A stretch of DNA of 6,962 bases from Chitinophagaceae bacterium (GTDB lineage Bacteria; Bacteroidota; Bacteroidia; Chitinophagales; Chitinophagaceae): assembly GCA_016741945.1 (NCBI GenBank), contig JACVCQ010000131.1, positions 1 to 6,962 on the forward strand. The letters run 5' to 3'. Numbering within the stretch: position 1 is the stretch's first letter; each line of letters begins with the position of its first letter. The notes below the pieces were generated by a model that was not told the origin of the DNA, made no database searches, and saw nothing but the letters and a program-made list of their open reading frames with translations. Of the stretch, positions 1 to 5,194 are shown in pieces. A program made the translations under genes and the position numbers.

Positions 1-189
1 AAACTGGGTATCAAACCCGGAGAAACAACAGTCGATGGCATGTTTACATTGAAAACAGTAGAATGCTTAGGTGCATGTGGATATGCTCCCATGATGCAAC
101 TGGGTAAACACTATCGTGAACACTTAACCAGAGAAAAAGTAGACGCTATCATTGACGAATGCAGAAGAACAGCCGCGAGCTTAAACTAA
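1..189 (+). CDS. nuoE: NADH-quinone oxidoreductase subunit E, 3' end (partial)
   Basis: This is the last 62 codons of the 24-kDa-type subunit of complex I, in frame 1 from the first base of the window and ending in TAA at 187-189. NuoE carries the [2Fe-2S] cluster N1a next to the FMN of NuoF on the cytoplasmic arm. The visible part holds the C-terminal pair of cluster ligands in the motif ECLGACGYAPMM (visible residues 21-32, cysteines 22 and 26), which is diagnostic of the family; the first two cysteines lie upstream of the window. The short helical tail ends in RRTAASLN. The next gene begins 4 nt later and nuoF follows that, so nuoE is part of the same transcription unit. The identification is firm; only the start is missing. 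Confidence 0.95.
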   Translation, partial: KLGIKPGETTVDGMFTLKTVECLGACGYAPMMQLGKHYREHLTREKVDAIIDECRRTAASLN

Positions 190-193
190 CAAG

Positions 194-649
194 ATGAAAA
201 ATTGGATCTACATATTTCTAGTGTCAGTTTTCTTTACTGCTTGTGGTGAAGTATCCAATACAGAAGTGGTGGAGAAAACAACGGTTGTGGTAGAAGATTC
301 CACAGTGACAAAAATTGTTGACGGTGCAACCGCTCAAAACTCATTGGATGTGGTGGGAACGTATAAAGGAGTATTACCCTGTGCAGATTGTGAAGGCATG
401 GAAACAACCATTGAATTAAAATCAGACTCAAGCTATTCCAGGGTTATCAAATACCTGGGTAAGAAAGATAACAGCTTTACTGCATCGGGTAAATGGACAT
501 GGATCAGCGGTTCTACTATTAGTTTGGGAAGTATCAAAGAAGGACCGAATCAATATTTTGTTGGAGAAGGCAAGTTGATTCAATTGGATATGAGCGGTAA
601 CAGAATTACCGGAGAACTCGCAGCTAAATACGAATTGAGAAAACAGTAG
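194..649 (+). CDS. NlpE-like copper-resistance/envelope lipoprotein inside the nuo operon
   Basis: A 151-residue predicted lipoprotein. The N-terminus has a Lys at position 2, a hydrophobic stretch (residues 4-15) and a lipobox-like FTAC, giving lipidated Cys17. The following residues (GEVSNTEV) show no acidic run like the surface-export signal of Bacteroidota, so a periplasm-facing location is likelier (inference). After a low-complexity Val/Thr/Glu linker, residues 55-149 resemble the NlpE N-terminal domain: GTYKGVLPCADCEGM with a CxxC pair (Cys63, Cys66), then alternating strands ending in YELRK. In E. coli NlpE takes part in copper tolerance and Cpx envelope-stress sensing; whether this protein does either is unknown. 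It starts 4 nt after the nuoE stop and ends 39 nt before nuoF, so it is probably co-transcribed with complex I. There is no clear Shine-Dalgarno sequence. The family call is fairly sure; the role is open. Confidence 0.82.
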   Translation: MKNWIYIFLVSVFFTACGEVSNTEVVEKTTVVVEDSTVTKIVDGATAQNSLDVVGTYKGVLPCADCEGMETTIELKSDSSYSRVIKYLGKKDNSFTASGKWTWISGSTISLGSIKEGPNQYFVGEGKLIQLDMSGNRITGELAAKYELRKQ

Positions 650-667
650 TTGAATAGTATTTAAAAT

Positions 668-679
668 TCCCGAAAGGGA
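668..679 (+). promoter_or_regulatory. TCCC-GAAA-GGGA mini-hairpin before nuoF
   Basis: A 4-bp stem closed by a GAAA (GNRA-type) tetraloop. Its 3' arm GGGA (676-679) lies 9 nt before the nuoF ATG, where a Shine-Dalgarno sequence would be. Near-identical structures precede nuoI and nuoL. The structure is seen directly; a role in translation initiation is inference. A second purine patch (GAGGA, 683-687) lies between the hairpin and the ATG and may be the actual ribosome contact. Confidence 0.4.
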
Positions 680-688
680 TATGAGGAT

Positions 689-2044
689 ATGAGTAAAAAA
701 TTATTACTGGAAAAGGCACATGTAGAAGGTATCCGCTACTTCGATGTATATCGGAGAGAAGGTGGGTATAGAAGTGTTGAGAAAGCACTTAAGGAAATGA
801 GTCCGGAAGCCATTGTGGAAGAAGTGAAAAAAAGTGGTCTTCGTGGTCGTGGTGGCGCGGGTTTCCCTGCCGGAATGAAATGGAGCTTTATTGCAAAGCC
901 TGAAGGTGTACCTCGTCACTTGGTATGTAATGCCGATGAGAGTGAACCCGGAACATTCAAAGACCGCTACTTGATGGAATTCATTCCTCATTTATTGATT
1001 GAAGGGTTGATCGTTTCCTCTTTTGCATTGGGAAGTAATGATACGTATATCTACATCCGTGGGGAATATGCATGGATCGTTGATATTTTGGAGCAAGCCA
1101 TCACAGAAGCCAAAAACAATGGCTTTCTTGGAAAAAATATTTTAGGTAGTGGATTTGATTGCAATATCCATGTACAAAGAGGTGCGGGTGCCTATATCTG
1201 TGGTGAAGAAACTGCATTGATCGAATCATTGGAAGGTAAACGTGGTAACCCAAGAATTAAACCTCCATTCCCTGCTGTGAAAGGTGTATGGGATAGACCT
1301 ACGGTTGTGAACAACGTGGAGACATTGGCTGCGGTGGTGCCAATCATCAATATGGGTGGTGATGAATATGCAAAGATTGGTGTAGGTAGATCAACCGGAA
1401 CAAAATTGATCAGTGCCTGTGGTAATATCAACAAACCCGGTGTTTACGAGATCGATATGACCATTTCCGTAGAAGAATTTATTTATAGTGATGAGTATTG
1501 TGGTGGTATTCCCAACGGAAAAAAATTGAAAGCTTGTATTCCGGGTGGTTCTTCAGTGCCCATTCTTCCTGCCAATCTTTTGTTGAAAACAGCGAAGGGA
1601 GAAACCCGTTACATGAATTACGAAAGTTTAGCTGATGGCGGTTTTGCCAGTGGCTCCATGATGGGTTCTGGTGGATTCATTGTATTGGATGAAGATCAAT
1701 GTGTGGTTCGTCATACATTATCATTGGCACGTTTCTACAGACATGAAAGTTGCGGTCAATGTTCACCTTGTAGAGAAGGAACGGGATGGATGGAAAAGAT
1801 TCTCAAGAACATCGAATACGGAAATGGAAAGATGAGTGATATCGATCTGCTTTGGGATATCCAACGCAAGATCGAAGGAAATACGATTTGTCCATTAGGT
1901 GATGCCGCAGCATGGCCTGTAGCAGCAGCGATTAGACATTTCAGAGATGAATTCGAATGGCATGTGCTGAATCCAGAAGAATCACAGAAGAGGAATTATG
2001 GGTTGGCGCATTATGCTGATCCGATACATGTACCGGTAGGGTAA
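689..2044 (+). CDS. nuoF: NADH-quinone oxidoreductase subunit F (NADH/FMN-binding, 51-kDa type)
   Basis: NuoF oxidises NADH and passes electrons through FMN to [4Fe-4S] cluster N3 at the tip of the peripheral arm of complex I. The 451 residues are full length for the family. Visible motifs in order: the glycine-rich nucleotide loop GRGGAGFPAGMKW (53-65), the flavin-contact motif NADESEPGT (81-89), ICGEETALI (170-178), then the cluster-binding segment ESCGQCSPCREGTGW (353-367) with Cys355, Cys358 and Cys361, and the fourth ligand Cys401 in TICPLGD. The start at 689 gives the expected N-terminus directly ahead of the conserved domain. It is preceded by GAGGA and by a small hairpin. A 3-codon reading frame (681-692) overlaps the start codon. 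The stop TAA at 2042-2044 is followed by an unusually long gap before nuoG. Confidence 0.97.
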   Translation: MSKKLLLEKAHVEGIRYFDVYRREGGYRSVEKALKEMSPEAIVEEVKKSGLRGRGGAGFPAGMKWSFIAKPEGVPRHLVCNADESEPGTFKDRYLMEFIPHLLIEGLIVSSFALGSNDTYIYIRGEYAWIVDILEQAITEAKNNGFLGKNILGSGFDCNIHVQRGAGAYICGEETALIESLEGKRGNPRIKPPFPAVKGVWDRPTVVNNVETLAAVVPIINMGGDEYAKIGVGRSTGTKLISACGNINKPGVYEIDMTISVEEFIYSDEYCGGIPNGKKLKACIPGGSSVPILPANLLLKTAKGETRYMNYESLADGGFASGSMMGSGGFIVLDEDQCVVRHTLSLARFYRHESCGQCSPCREGTGWMEKILKNIEYGNGKMSDIDLLWDIQRKIEGNTICPLGDAAAWPVAAAIRHFRDEFEWHVLNPEESQKRNYGLAHYADPIHVPVG

Positions 2045-2053
2045 CTAAAAAGT

Positions 2054-2074
2054 CTCCGAAGGAGTCCTTCGGAC
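2054..2074 (+). repeat. Overlapping inverted repeats just after nuoF
   Basis: This GC-rich block allows three mutually exclusive hairpins: CTCC/GGAG (2054-2057 with 2061-2064), GTCC/GGAC (2064-2067 with 2071-2074), or a longer TCCGAAG/CTTCGGA stem (2055-2061 with 2067-2073) around a 5-nt loop. It resembles the mini-hairpins before nuoF, nuoI and nuoL, especially the AAAAGTC lead-in shared with the nuoL copy. It is followed by A-rich, not T-rich, sequence on the + strand, so it is not a convincing intrinsic terminator for the operon. It could be a 3'-end mRNA stabiliser or a dispersed repeat copy. Confidence 0.4.
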
Positions 2075-2092
2075 AAAAATAAAAATTCAAAA
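2072..2092 (+). repeat. Degenerate A-rich heptamer tract, left flank of the remnant
   Basis: Three 7-bp units can be read here (GACAAAA, ATAAAAA, TTCAAAA). They are close to the reverse complements of the T-rich heptamers at 2225-2266 (TTTTGAC, TTTTTAA, TTTTGAA). A 9-bp exact inverted match, AATTCAAAA (2084-2092) against TTTTGAATT (2260-2268), brackets the pseudogene. The sequence is A/T-rich, so chance similarity is possible. Confidence 0.35.
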
Positions 2093-2094
2093 AA

Positions 2095-2208
2095 TGGATA
2101 TTGAATTTGATGCTTTTGAATTGAATGAAGGAGAAAATAAACGAACTGATCAAAGAAGCAAATGAATTGTGAAATATCATTGCTTCAATCATCATAAACG
2201 TAAAATAG
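2095..2208 (+). pseudogene. Decayed C-terminal remnant of a four-helix-bundle (S23/IVS-type) protein gene
   Basis: Read from TGG at 2095 to TAG at 2206-2208, this frame has 37 codons with two internal TGA stops (2122-2124 and 2170-2172). It runs from WILNL, through KEKINELIKEANEL, to NIIASIIINVK. That pattern matches, from memory, the last helix of the small four-helix-bundle proteins (S23 rRNA-intervening-sequence/Avd-like family) common in Bacteroidota: a YWL motif, then a [LI]xKxxxE[IL] helix, then a SIIKTxK-like end at nearly the same spacing. The N-terminal two thirds are absent; upstream of the Trp codon the frame is only A-rich sequence. The complete proteins are roughly 110-130 residues, so this is a truncated, multiply interrupted relic. 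It lies between nuoF and nuoG, flanked by heptamer tracts of opposite orientation, and explains the long gap. The family assignment rests on a short segment and is moderately sure. Confidence 0.5.
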
Positions 2209-2224
2209 TCATCGTCAGGATTTT

Positions 2225-2266
2225 TTTTGACTTTTTAATTTTGACTTTTGACTTTTTAATTTTGAA
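2225..2266 (+). repeat. T-rich 7-bp tandem repeat directly upstream of nuoG
   Basis: Six heptamers in perfect phase: TTTTGAC, TTTTTAA, TTTTGAC, TTTTGAC, TTTTTAA, TTTTGAA. As a result a 20-bp sequence occurs twice exactly (2225-2244 and 2246-2265), offset by 21 bp. The tract ends 8 nt before the nuoG ATG, so it forms the whole leader. It also contains two exact matches to the Bacteroidota -7 promoter box TAnnTTTG (2236-2243 and 2257-2264), but no TTTG -33 box at normal spacing from either, so promoter activity is only possible. An 8-T run (2221-2228) overlaps its first unit. Confidence 0.75.
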
Positions 2267-2274
2267 TTAATATT

Positions 2275-3396
2275 ATGTCTGACCAACAACAATTGTTTAA
2301 AGTAACGATCGACAACATCACCATTGAAGTTCCGGCAGGAACAACAATTCTGAATGCTGCACGTAAGATCGGCGGTGATGTAGCACCCCCGGCTATGTGT
2401 TATTACAGCAAGCTGGAAGGAAGTGGTGGTAAATGTCGTACCTGTTTGGTGGAAGTAAGCAAAGGTTCTGAAAAAGATCCAAGGCCCATGCCTAAGCTGG
2501 TGGCGTCTTGTCGTACTACTGTGATGGATGGTATGGAAGTAAAAAATATCACCAGTGAAAAAGTGCTCGATGCTAGAGCAGGTGTTGTTGAATTCCTTTT
2601 GTTGAATCATCCTTTGGATTGTCCTATCTGTGACCAGGCAGGTGAATGTCATTTGCAAGATCTCAGCTACGAGCACGGTAAAGAAGGCACACGTTACGAA
2701 TTCCAAAGAAGAACATTTAAGAAACACGATATCGGCCCATACATTCAATTACATATGACGCGTTGCATTCTTTGCTACCGTTGTGTATTCACGGCTGATC
2801 AACTCACCAAAAAACGTGAGCATGGTGTATTGGATCGCGGAGATCATGCAGAGATCGCCACATTCATCGAGAAAAGTCTTGAAAATGATTTCATCGGTAA
2901 TGTAATCGATGTTTGTCCGGTAGGTGCGCTTACCGATAAAACATTCCGTTTTAAAAATAGGGTATGGTTCCTGAAGCCTGTGGATGCGCATCGAGATTGT
3001 CCAACATGTAGCGGTCGTGTTACACTGTGGAACAGAGGCGATGAAGTATTTCGTGTTACAGCCAGAAAAGATGAGTGGGGTGAAGTAGAAGATACGCCTG
3101 ATGGAAAGCCCGGATGGATTTGTAATACTTGTCGCTTCGAAAAGAAAAAAACAAGCGATTGGGTGATCGAAGGCCCTCGTTTGATCAATAGACACTCTGT
3201 GATTTCACAAGGACATTATGCAGGTAAAGTAGGCACTCAGATGCCTACTGAAACCTTTGAAGCAGTGAATGACGGGCGTAAACCTAAACTGCTGATGGAT
3301 ATTCATTCAGTAAGTGAAGTAAATAAACCGGAAGTACAATTGAGTCTGATCGATGGACCGGCTCATTCCAAAGTATTTAATCAGAATAACGACTAA
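2275..3396 (+). CDS. nuoG: NADH-quinone oxidoreductase subunit G, short form (iron-sulfur domains only)
   Basis: NuoG relays electrons from NuoF/E towards NuoI through several Fe-S clusters in the peripheral arm. The ligand sets are visible: [2Fe-2S] Cys42, Cys54, Cys57, Cys79; the His-Cys [4Fe-4S] site His112, Cys116, Cys119, Cys125 (HPLDCPICDQAGEC); and a further [4Fe-4S] site Cys164, Cys167, Cys170, Cys214 (RCILCYRC ... VCPVGAL). Two more CxxC pairs, Cys242/Cys245 and Cys283/Cys286, lie where the molybdopterin-oxidoreductase Fe-S segment begins and could hold an additional cluster. At 373 residues it lacks the large C-terminal domain of typical NuoG (about 680-900 residues). The last 75 or so residues are an unassigned hydrophilic tail. 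nuoH follows after 14 nt, so there is no room for a split-off domain. Short NuoG is, as I recall, usual in Bacteroidota, so this is probably not a mutation. The start has no Shine-Dalgarno sequence and follows a T-rich heptamer tract. Confidence 0.92.
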   Translation: MSDQQQLFKVTIDNITIEVPAGTTILNAARKIGGDVAPPAMCYYSKLEGSGGKCRTCLVEVSKGSEKDPRPMPKLVASCRTTVMDGMEVKNITSEKVLDARAGVVEFLLLNHPLDCPICDQAGECHLQDLSYEHGKEGTRYEFQRRTFKKHDIGPYIQLHMTRCILCYRCVFTADQLTKKREHGVLDRGDHAEIATFIEKSLENDFIGNVIDVCPVGALTDKTFRFKNRVWFLKPVDAHRDCPTCSGRVTLWNRGDEVFRVTARKDEWGEVEDTPDGKPGWICNTCRFEKKKTSDWVIEGPRLINRHSVISQGHYAGKVGTQMPTETFEAVNDGRKPKLLMDIHSVSEVNKPEVQLSLIDGPAHSKVFNQNND

Positions 3397-3410
3397 TTGA
3401 ATTCTAAATC

Positions 3411-4463
3411 ATGACACTACTTGCTTTTGATTGGGCATTATTGATTGAAAAACTGGTACTGATCGCAGTAATTGTGTTTGGTAGCCTAGGCATTGCCTTA
3501 TACACCACTTTCGCAGAAAGAAAAGTAGCAGCTGTTTTGCAAGACAGACCCGGCCCTAACCGTGCAGGTCCTTTTGGATTGTTTCAGCCATTTGCGGATG
3601 GATTGAAGTTGATCATGAAAGAAGAAATCATACCCAATACTTCCAATAAAGTCTTATTTATTCTAGGTCCGGGTTTGGCGATGACTGCAGCTTTGATGAC
3701 TTGTGCTGTTATCCCATGGAGTAGTCATGTTGAGTTATTTGACAGAAAGATCGACTTGCAAATTGCAGATATCAATATTGGAATCCTCTATGTGTTTGGT
3801 GTAGTGAGTATGGGTGTGTACGGCATTATGATTGGAGGATGGGCATCCAATAATAAATTCTCTTTGATGGCAGCTTTACGTGGAGCTTCTCAAGCCATTA
3901 GTTATGAATTGGCGATGGGGCTTTCATTGATAGCTGTATTAATGTTATCCGGCTCATTGAGTTTGAAAAGTATTGTAGGAGAACAAATGGCAGATGGGAA
4001 TCTCTGGAATATTGCCTATCAGCCACTAGGGTTCTTTATTTTCTTTATTTGTGCATTGGCTGAATGTAATCGTACACCTTTCGATCTTCCTGAAGCAGAA
4101 AATGAATTGAACTTCGGATATCACCAGGAATATTCATCTATGAAGTTGGGCTTTTATCTGTTCGCTGAATATGTGAACATGATCATGAGCAGTGCAGTAA
4201 TGGCTTGTTTGTATTTCGGAGGGTATGATATACCGTTCCTAGATGAATCAACATTAGCACCCAATATTGCGGCATTATTAGGGGTGGGTGCATTACTAAC
4301 GAAGATTGTAATCTTTATTTTCATTTTCATGTGGATACGCTGGACGATTCCGCGTTTCCGTTATGATCAGCTGATGAATTTGGGATGGAAAACCATGATC
4401 CCATTGGCATTAGCGAATATGCTGATTACAGGGGCGTTGATTTTGTGGAAAGCGGGGGCGTGA
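3411..4463 (+). CDS. nuoH: NADH-quinone oxidoreductase subunit H (ND1-type, quinone-site membrane subunit)
   Basis: NuoH anchors the peripheral arm to the membrane and builds the quinone-binding cavity with NuoB/D/I. The 350 residues form about eight or nine hydrophobic segments. Family signatures: ERKVAAVLQDRPGPNRAG (36-53) in the first cytoplasmic loop, GGWASNNKFSLMAALRGASQ (142-161), the acidic loop ECNRTPFDLPEAENEL (218-233) followed by YHQEYSSMK, and WIRWTIPRFRYDQLM (308-322) before the last helix. The conserved Glu residues of the quinone/proton path are present. The ATG at 3411 is 14 nt after the nuoG stop with no clear Shine-Dalgarno sequence. The gene ends in three consecutive in-frame stops (TGA TAA TAG, 4461-4469), and a 23-bp inverted repeat begins at once. 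Confidence 0.97.
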   Translation: MTLLAFDWALLIEKLVLIAVIVFGSLGIALYTTFAERKVAAVLQDRPGPNRAGPFGLFQPFADGLKLIMKEEIIPNTSNKVLFILGPGLAMTAALMTCAVIPWSSHVELFDRKIDLQIADINIGILYVFGVVSMGVYGIMIGGWASNNKFSLMAALRGASQAISYELAMGLSLIAVLMLSGSLSLKSIVGEQMADGNLWNIAYQPLGFFIFFICALAECNRTPFDLPEAENELNFGYHQEYSSMKLGFYLFAEYVNMIMSSAVMACLYFGGYDIPFLDESTLAPNIAALLGVGALLTKIVIFIFIFMWIRWTIPRFRYDQLMNLGWKTMIPLALANMLITGALILWKAGA

Positions 4464-4467
4464 TAAT

Positions 4468-4536
4468 AGTGAATAGTCAGTAGTGAGTAGAAGATTCAAA
4501 AATAAAAAACTCACTACTCACTACTGACTATTCACT
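4468..4536 (+). repeat. Perfect 23-bp inverted repeat built from 7-bp units, nuoH-nuoI gap
   Basis: The left arm (4468-4490) and right arm (4514-4536) are exact reverse complements of 23 nt, around a 23-nt A-rich spacer (4491-4513). Both arms are heptamer-periodic: the left has AGTGAAT, AGTCAGT, AGTGAGT; the right side has ACTCACT twice (from 4509), then ACTGACT and ATTCACT. In RNA this would be a long, perfect stem. No T-run follows, so it is not a classical intrinsic terminator. It begins 4 nt after the nuoH stop. Possible roles are 3'-end protection or RNase processing that sets the nuoH:nuoI ratio, or simply a mobile/dispersed repeat. The structure is certain; the function is inference. 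Confidence 0.9.
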
Positions 4537-4542
4537 GATAAA

Positions 4543-4574
4543 CTTGGCATCAATAGGTTAGAAAAATATTTTTG
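4543..4574 (+). promoter_or_regulatory. Candidate Bacteroidota-type promoter ahead of nuoI
   Basis: CTTG (4543-4546) is a 3-of-4 match to the Bacteroidota -33 box TTTG. It is followed after 20 nt by TATTTTTG (4567-4574), an exact match to the -7 consensus TAnnTTTG. Transcription would begin near 4580 and give a leader of about 27 nt holding the ATCCC/GGGAT hairpin, then nuoI. It lies just after the 23-bp stem, so nuoI and downstream genes may have their own promoter. A short A/T-rich consensus like this occurs by chance fairly often. Confidence 0.35.
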
Positions 4575-4586
4575 CAAACATTAAAC

Positions 4587-4599
4587 ATCCCTCAGGGAT
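4587..4599 (+). promoter_or_regulatory. ATCCC-TCA-GGGAT mini-hairpin before nuoI
   Basis: A 5-bp perfect stem with a 3-nt loop, ending 7 nt before the nuoI ATG. The GGGA arm (4595-4598) lies at Shine-Dalgarno distance, so pairing could hide or present the ribosome site. It is the counterpart of the hairpins at 668-679 and 6179-6190. Confidence 0.42.
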
Positions 4600-4606
4600 A
4601 GAACAT

Positions 4607-5140
4607 ATGCAGGCATTAACAAACAGGGTACAAGAAGTGAGTCGGAAGCCAATGAGCTTCATGGAGCGACTGTATATACCGGCGATTCTGAAGGGTATGG
4701 CCATTACCTTCAGTCATATCTTCAAGAAAAAGCCCACCATTCGTTATCCGGAAGAAAAACGCCCGTTTAGTCCGGTGTACAGGGGATTGCATGTGTTGAA
4801 TAGAGATGAAGAAGGTCGTGAGCGTTGTACTGCATGTGGGTTATGCGCTGTTGCTTGTCCGGCAGAAGCCATTACTATGGAAGCCGCAGAAAGATTGCCC
4901 AATGAAGAGCATTTATACCGTGAAGAAAAGTATGCCGCTAAATATGAGATCAATATGTTGCGTTGTATTTTCTGTGGACTATGTGAAGAAGCTTGTCCCA
5001 AAGACGCCATTTATTTGAGTGAAACATTTGCTCCGGCCAATTTTACTAGGAAAGGATTTATTTATGGAAAAGAAGAGTTATTGATACCCAATCCTACAAC
5101 AGAGCCGGAAGCATATGCAAAGGCTAAAGGATTGCAATAA
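4607..5140 (+). CDS. nuoI: NADH-quinone oxidoreductase subunit I (8Fe-8S ferredoxin, 23-kDa type)
   Basis: NuoI carries the two [4Fe-4S] clusters N6a and N6b that link the peripheral chain to NuoB and the quinone site. Two classical ferredoxin motifs are visible: CTACGLCAVAC (Cys74, 77, 80, 84, followed by P) and CIFCGLCEEAC (Cys120, 123, 126, 130, followed by P). The N-terminal segment YIPAILKGMAITFSHIFKKKPTI, given here as residues 23-45, is the amphipathic membrane-contact helix and the basic turn typical of the family. The 177 residues are normal length. The ATG at 4607 precedes this helix by about 20 residues; the later Met16 would remove only a little, so it remains possible but less likely. 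It is separated from nuoH by 143 nt holding a long inverted repeat and a candidate promoter. A possible GGGA ribosome site is at 4595-4598. Confidence 0.95.
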   Translation: MQALTNRVQEVSRKPMSFMERLYIPAILKGMAITFSHIFKKKPTIRYPEEKRPFSPVYRGLHVLNRDEEGRERCTACGLCAVACPAEAITMEAAERLPNEEHLYREEKYAAKYEINMLRCIFCGLCEEACPKDAIYLSETFAPANFTRKGFIYGKEELLIPNPTTEPEAYAKAKGLQ

Positions 5141-5143
5141 AGA

Positions 5144-5174
5144 ATAATTAGTTGTATTGTTTACAACTTATTAT
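5144..5174 (+). repeat. Imperfect inverted repeat in the nuoI-nuoJ gap
   Basis: ATAAT-T-AGTTGTA (5144-5156) can pair with TACAACT-T-ATTAT (5162-5174): 12 of 13 positions pair, with one T-T mismatch and a 5-nt loop. It is A/T-rich and has no 7-bp periodicity, so it differs from the two heptamer palindromes. It sits 3 nt after the nuoI stop and 20 nt before nuoJ. No T-run follows. Confidence 0.5.
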
Positions 5175-5194
5175 AAAACCTAATTAAAACACCA

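Noticed and set aside
2054..2085. Intrinsic terminator after nuoF
   Set aside because: The hairpin is followed by A-rich, not T-rich, sequence on the + strand. A T-run follows it only on the minus strand, where no gene is present.
2094..2165. A 23-codon frame starting with ATG at 2094 in the nuoF-nuoG gap
   Set aside because: It is in a different frame from the four-helix-bundle relic, has no ribosome site and no recognisable pattern. The relic frame explains the region better.
2215..2748. A 177-codon open frame on the minus strand across the start of nuoG
   Set aside because: It is a shadow of nuoG and the T-rich heptamer tract. Its composition is low-complexity and the + strand gene is certain.
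2749..3195. Long minus-strand open frames inside nuoG
   Set aside because: They lie fully antisense to the conserved cysteine-rich coding sequence, with no start signal or family resemblance.
2275..3396. NuoG truncated by a frameshift
   Set aside because: nuoH begins 14 nt after the stop, so no downstream remainder of the large domain exists. The short form looks like a natural variant.
4468..4545. Palindrome after nuoH as a classical Rho-independent terminator
   Set aside because: No T-run follows the right arm, the stem is unusually long and the loop is 23 nt. Termination in mid-operon would also be unexpected.
4744..5018. Open frames on both strands overlapping nuoI
   Set aside because: They are out-of-frame readings of the two ferredoxin motifs; the nuoI frame carries all the conserved residues.
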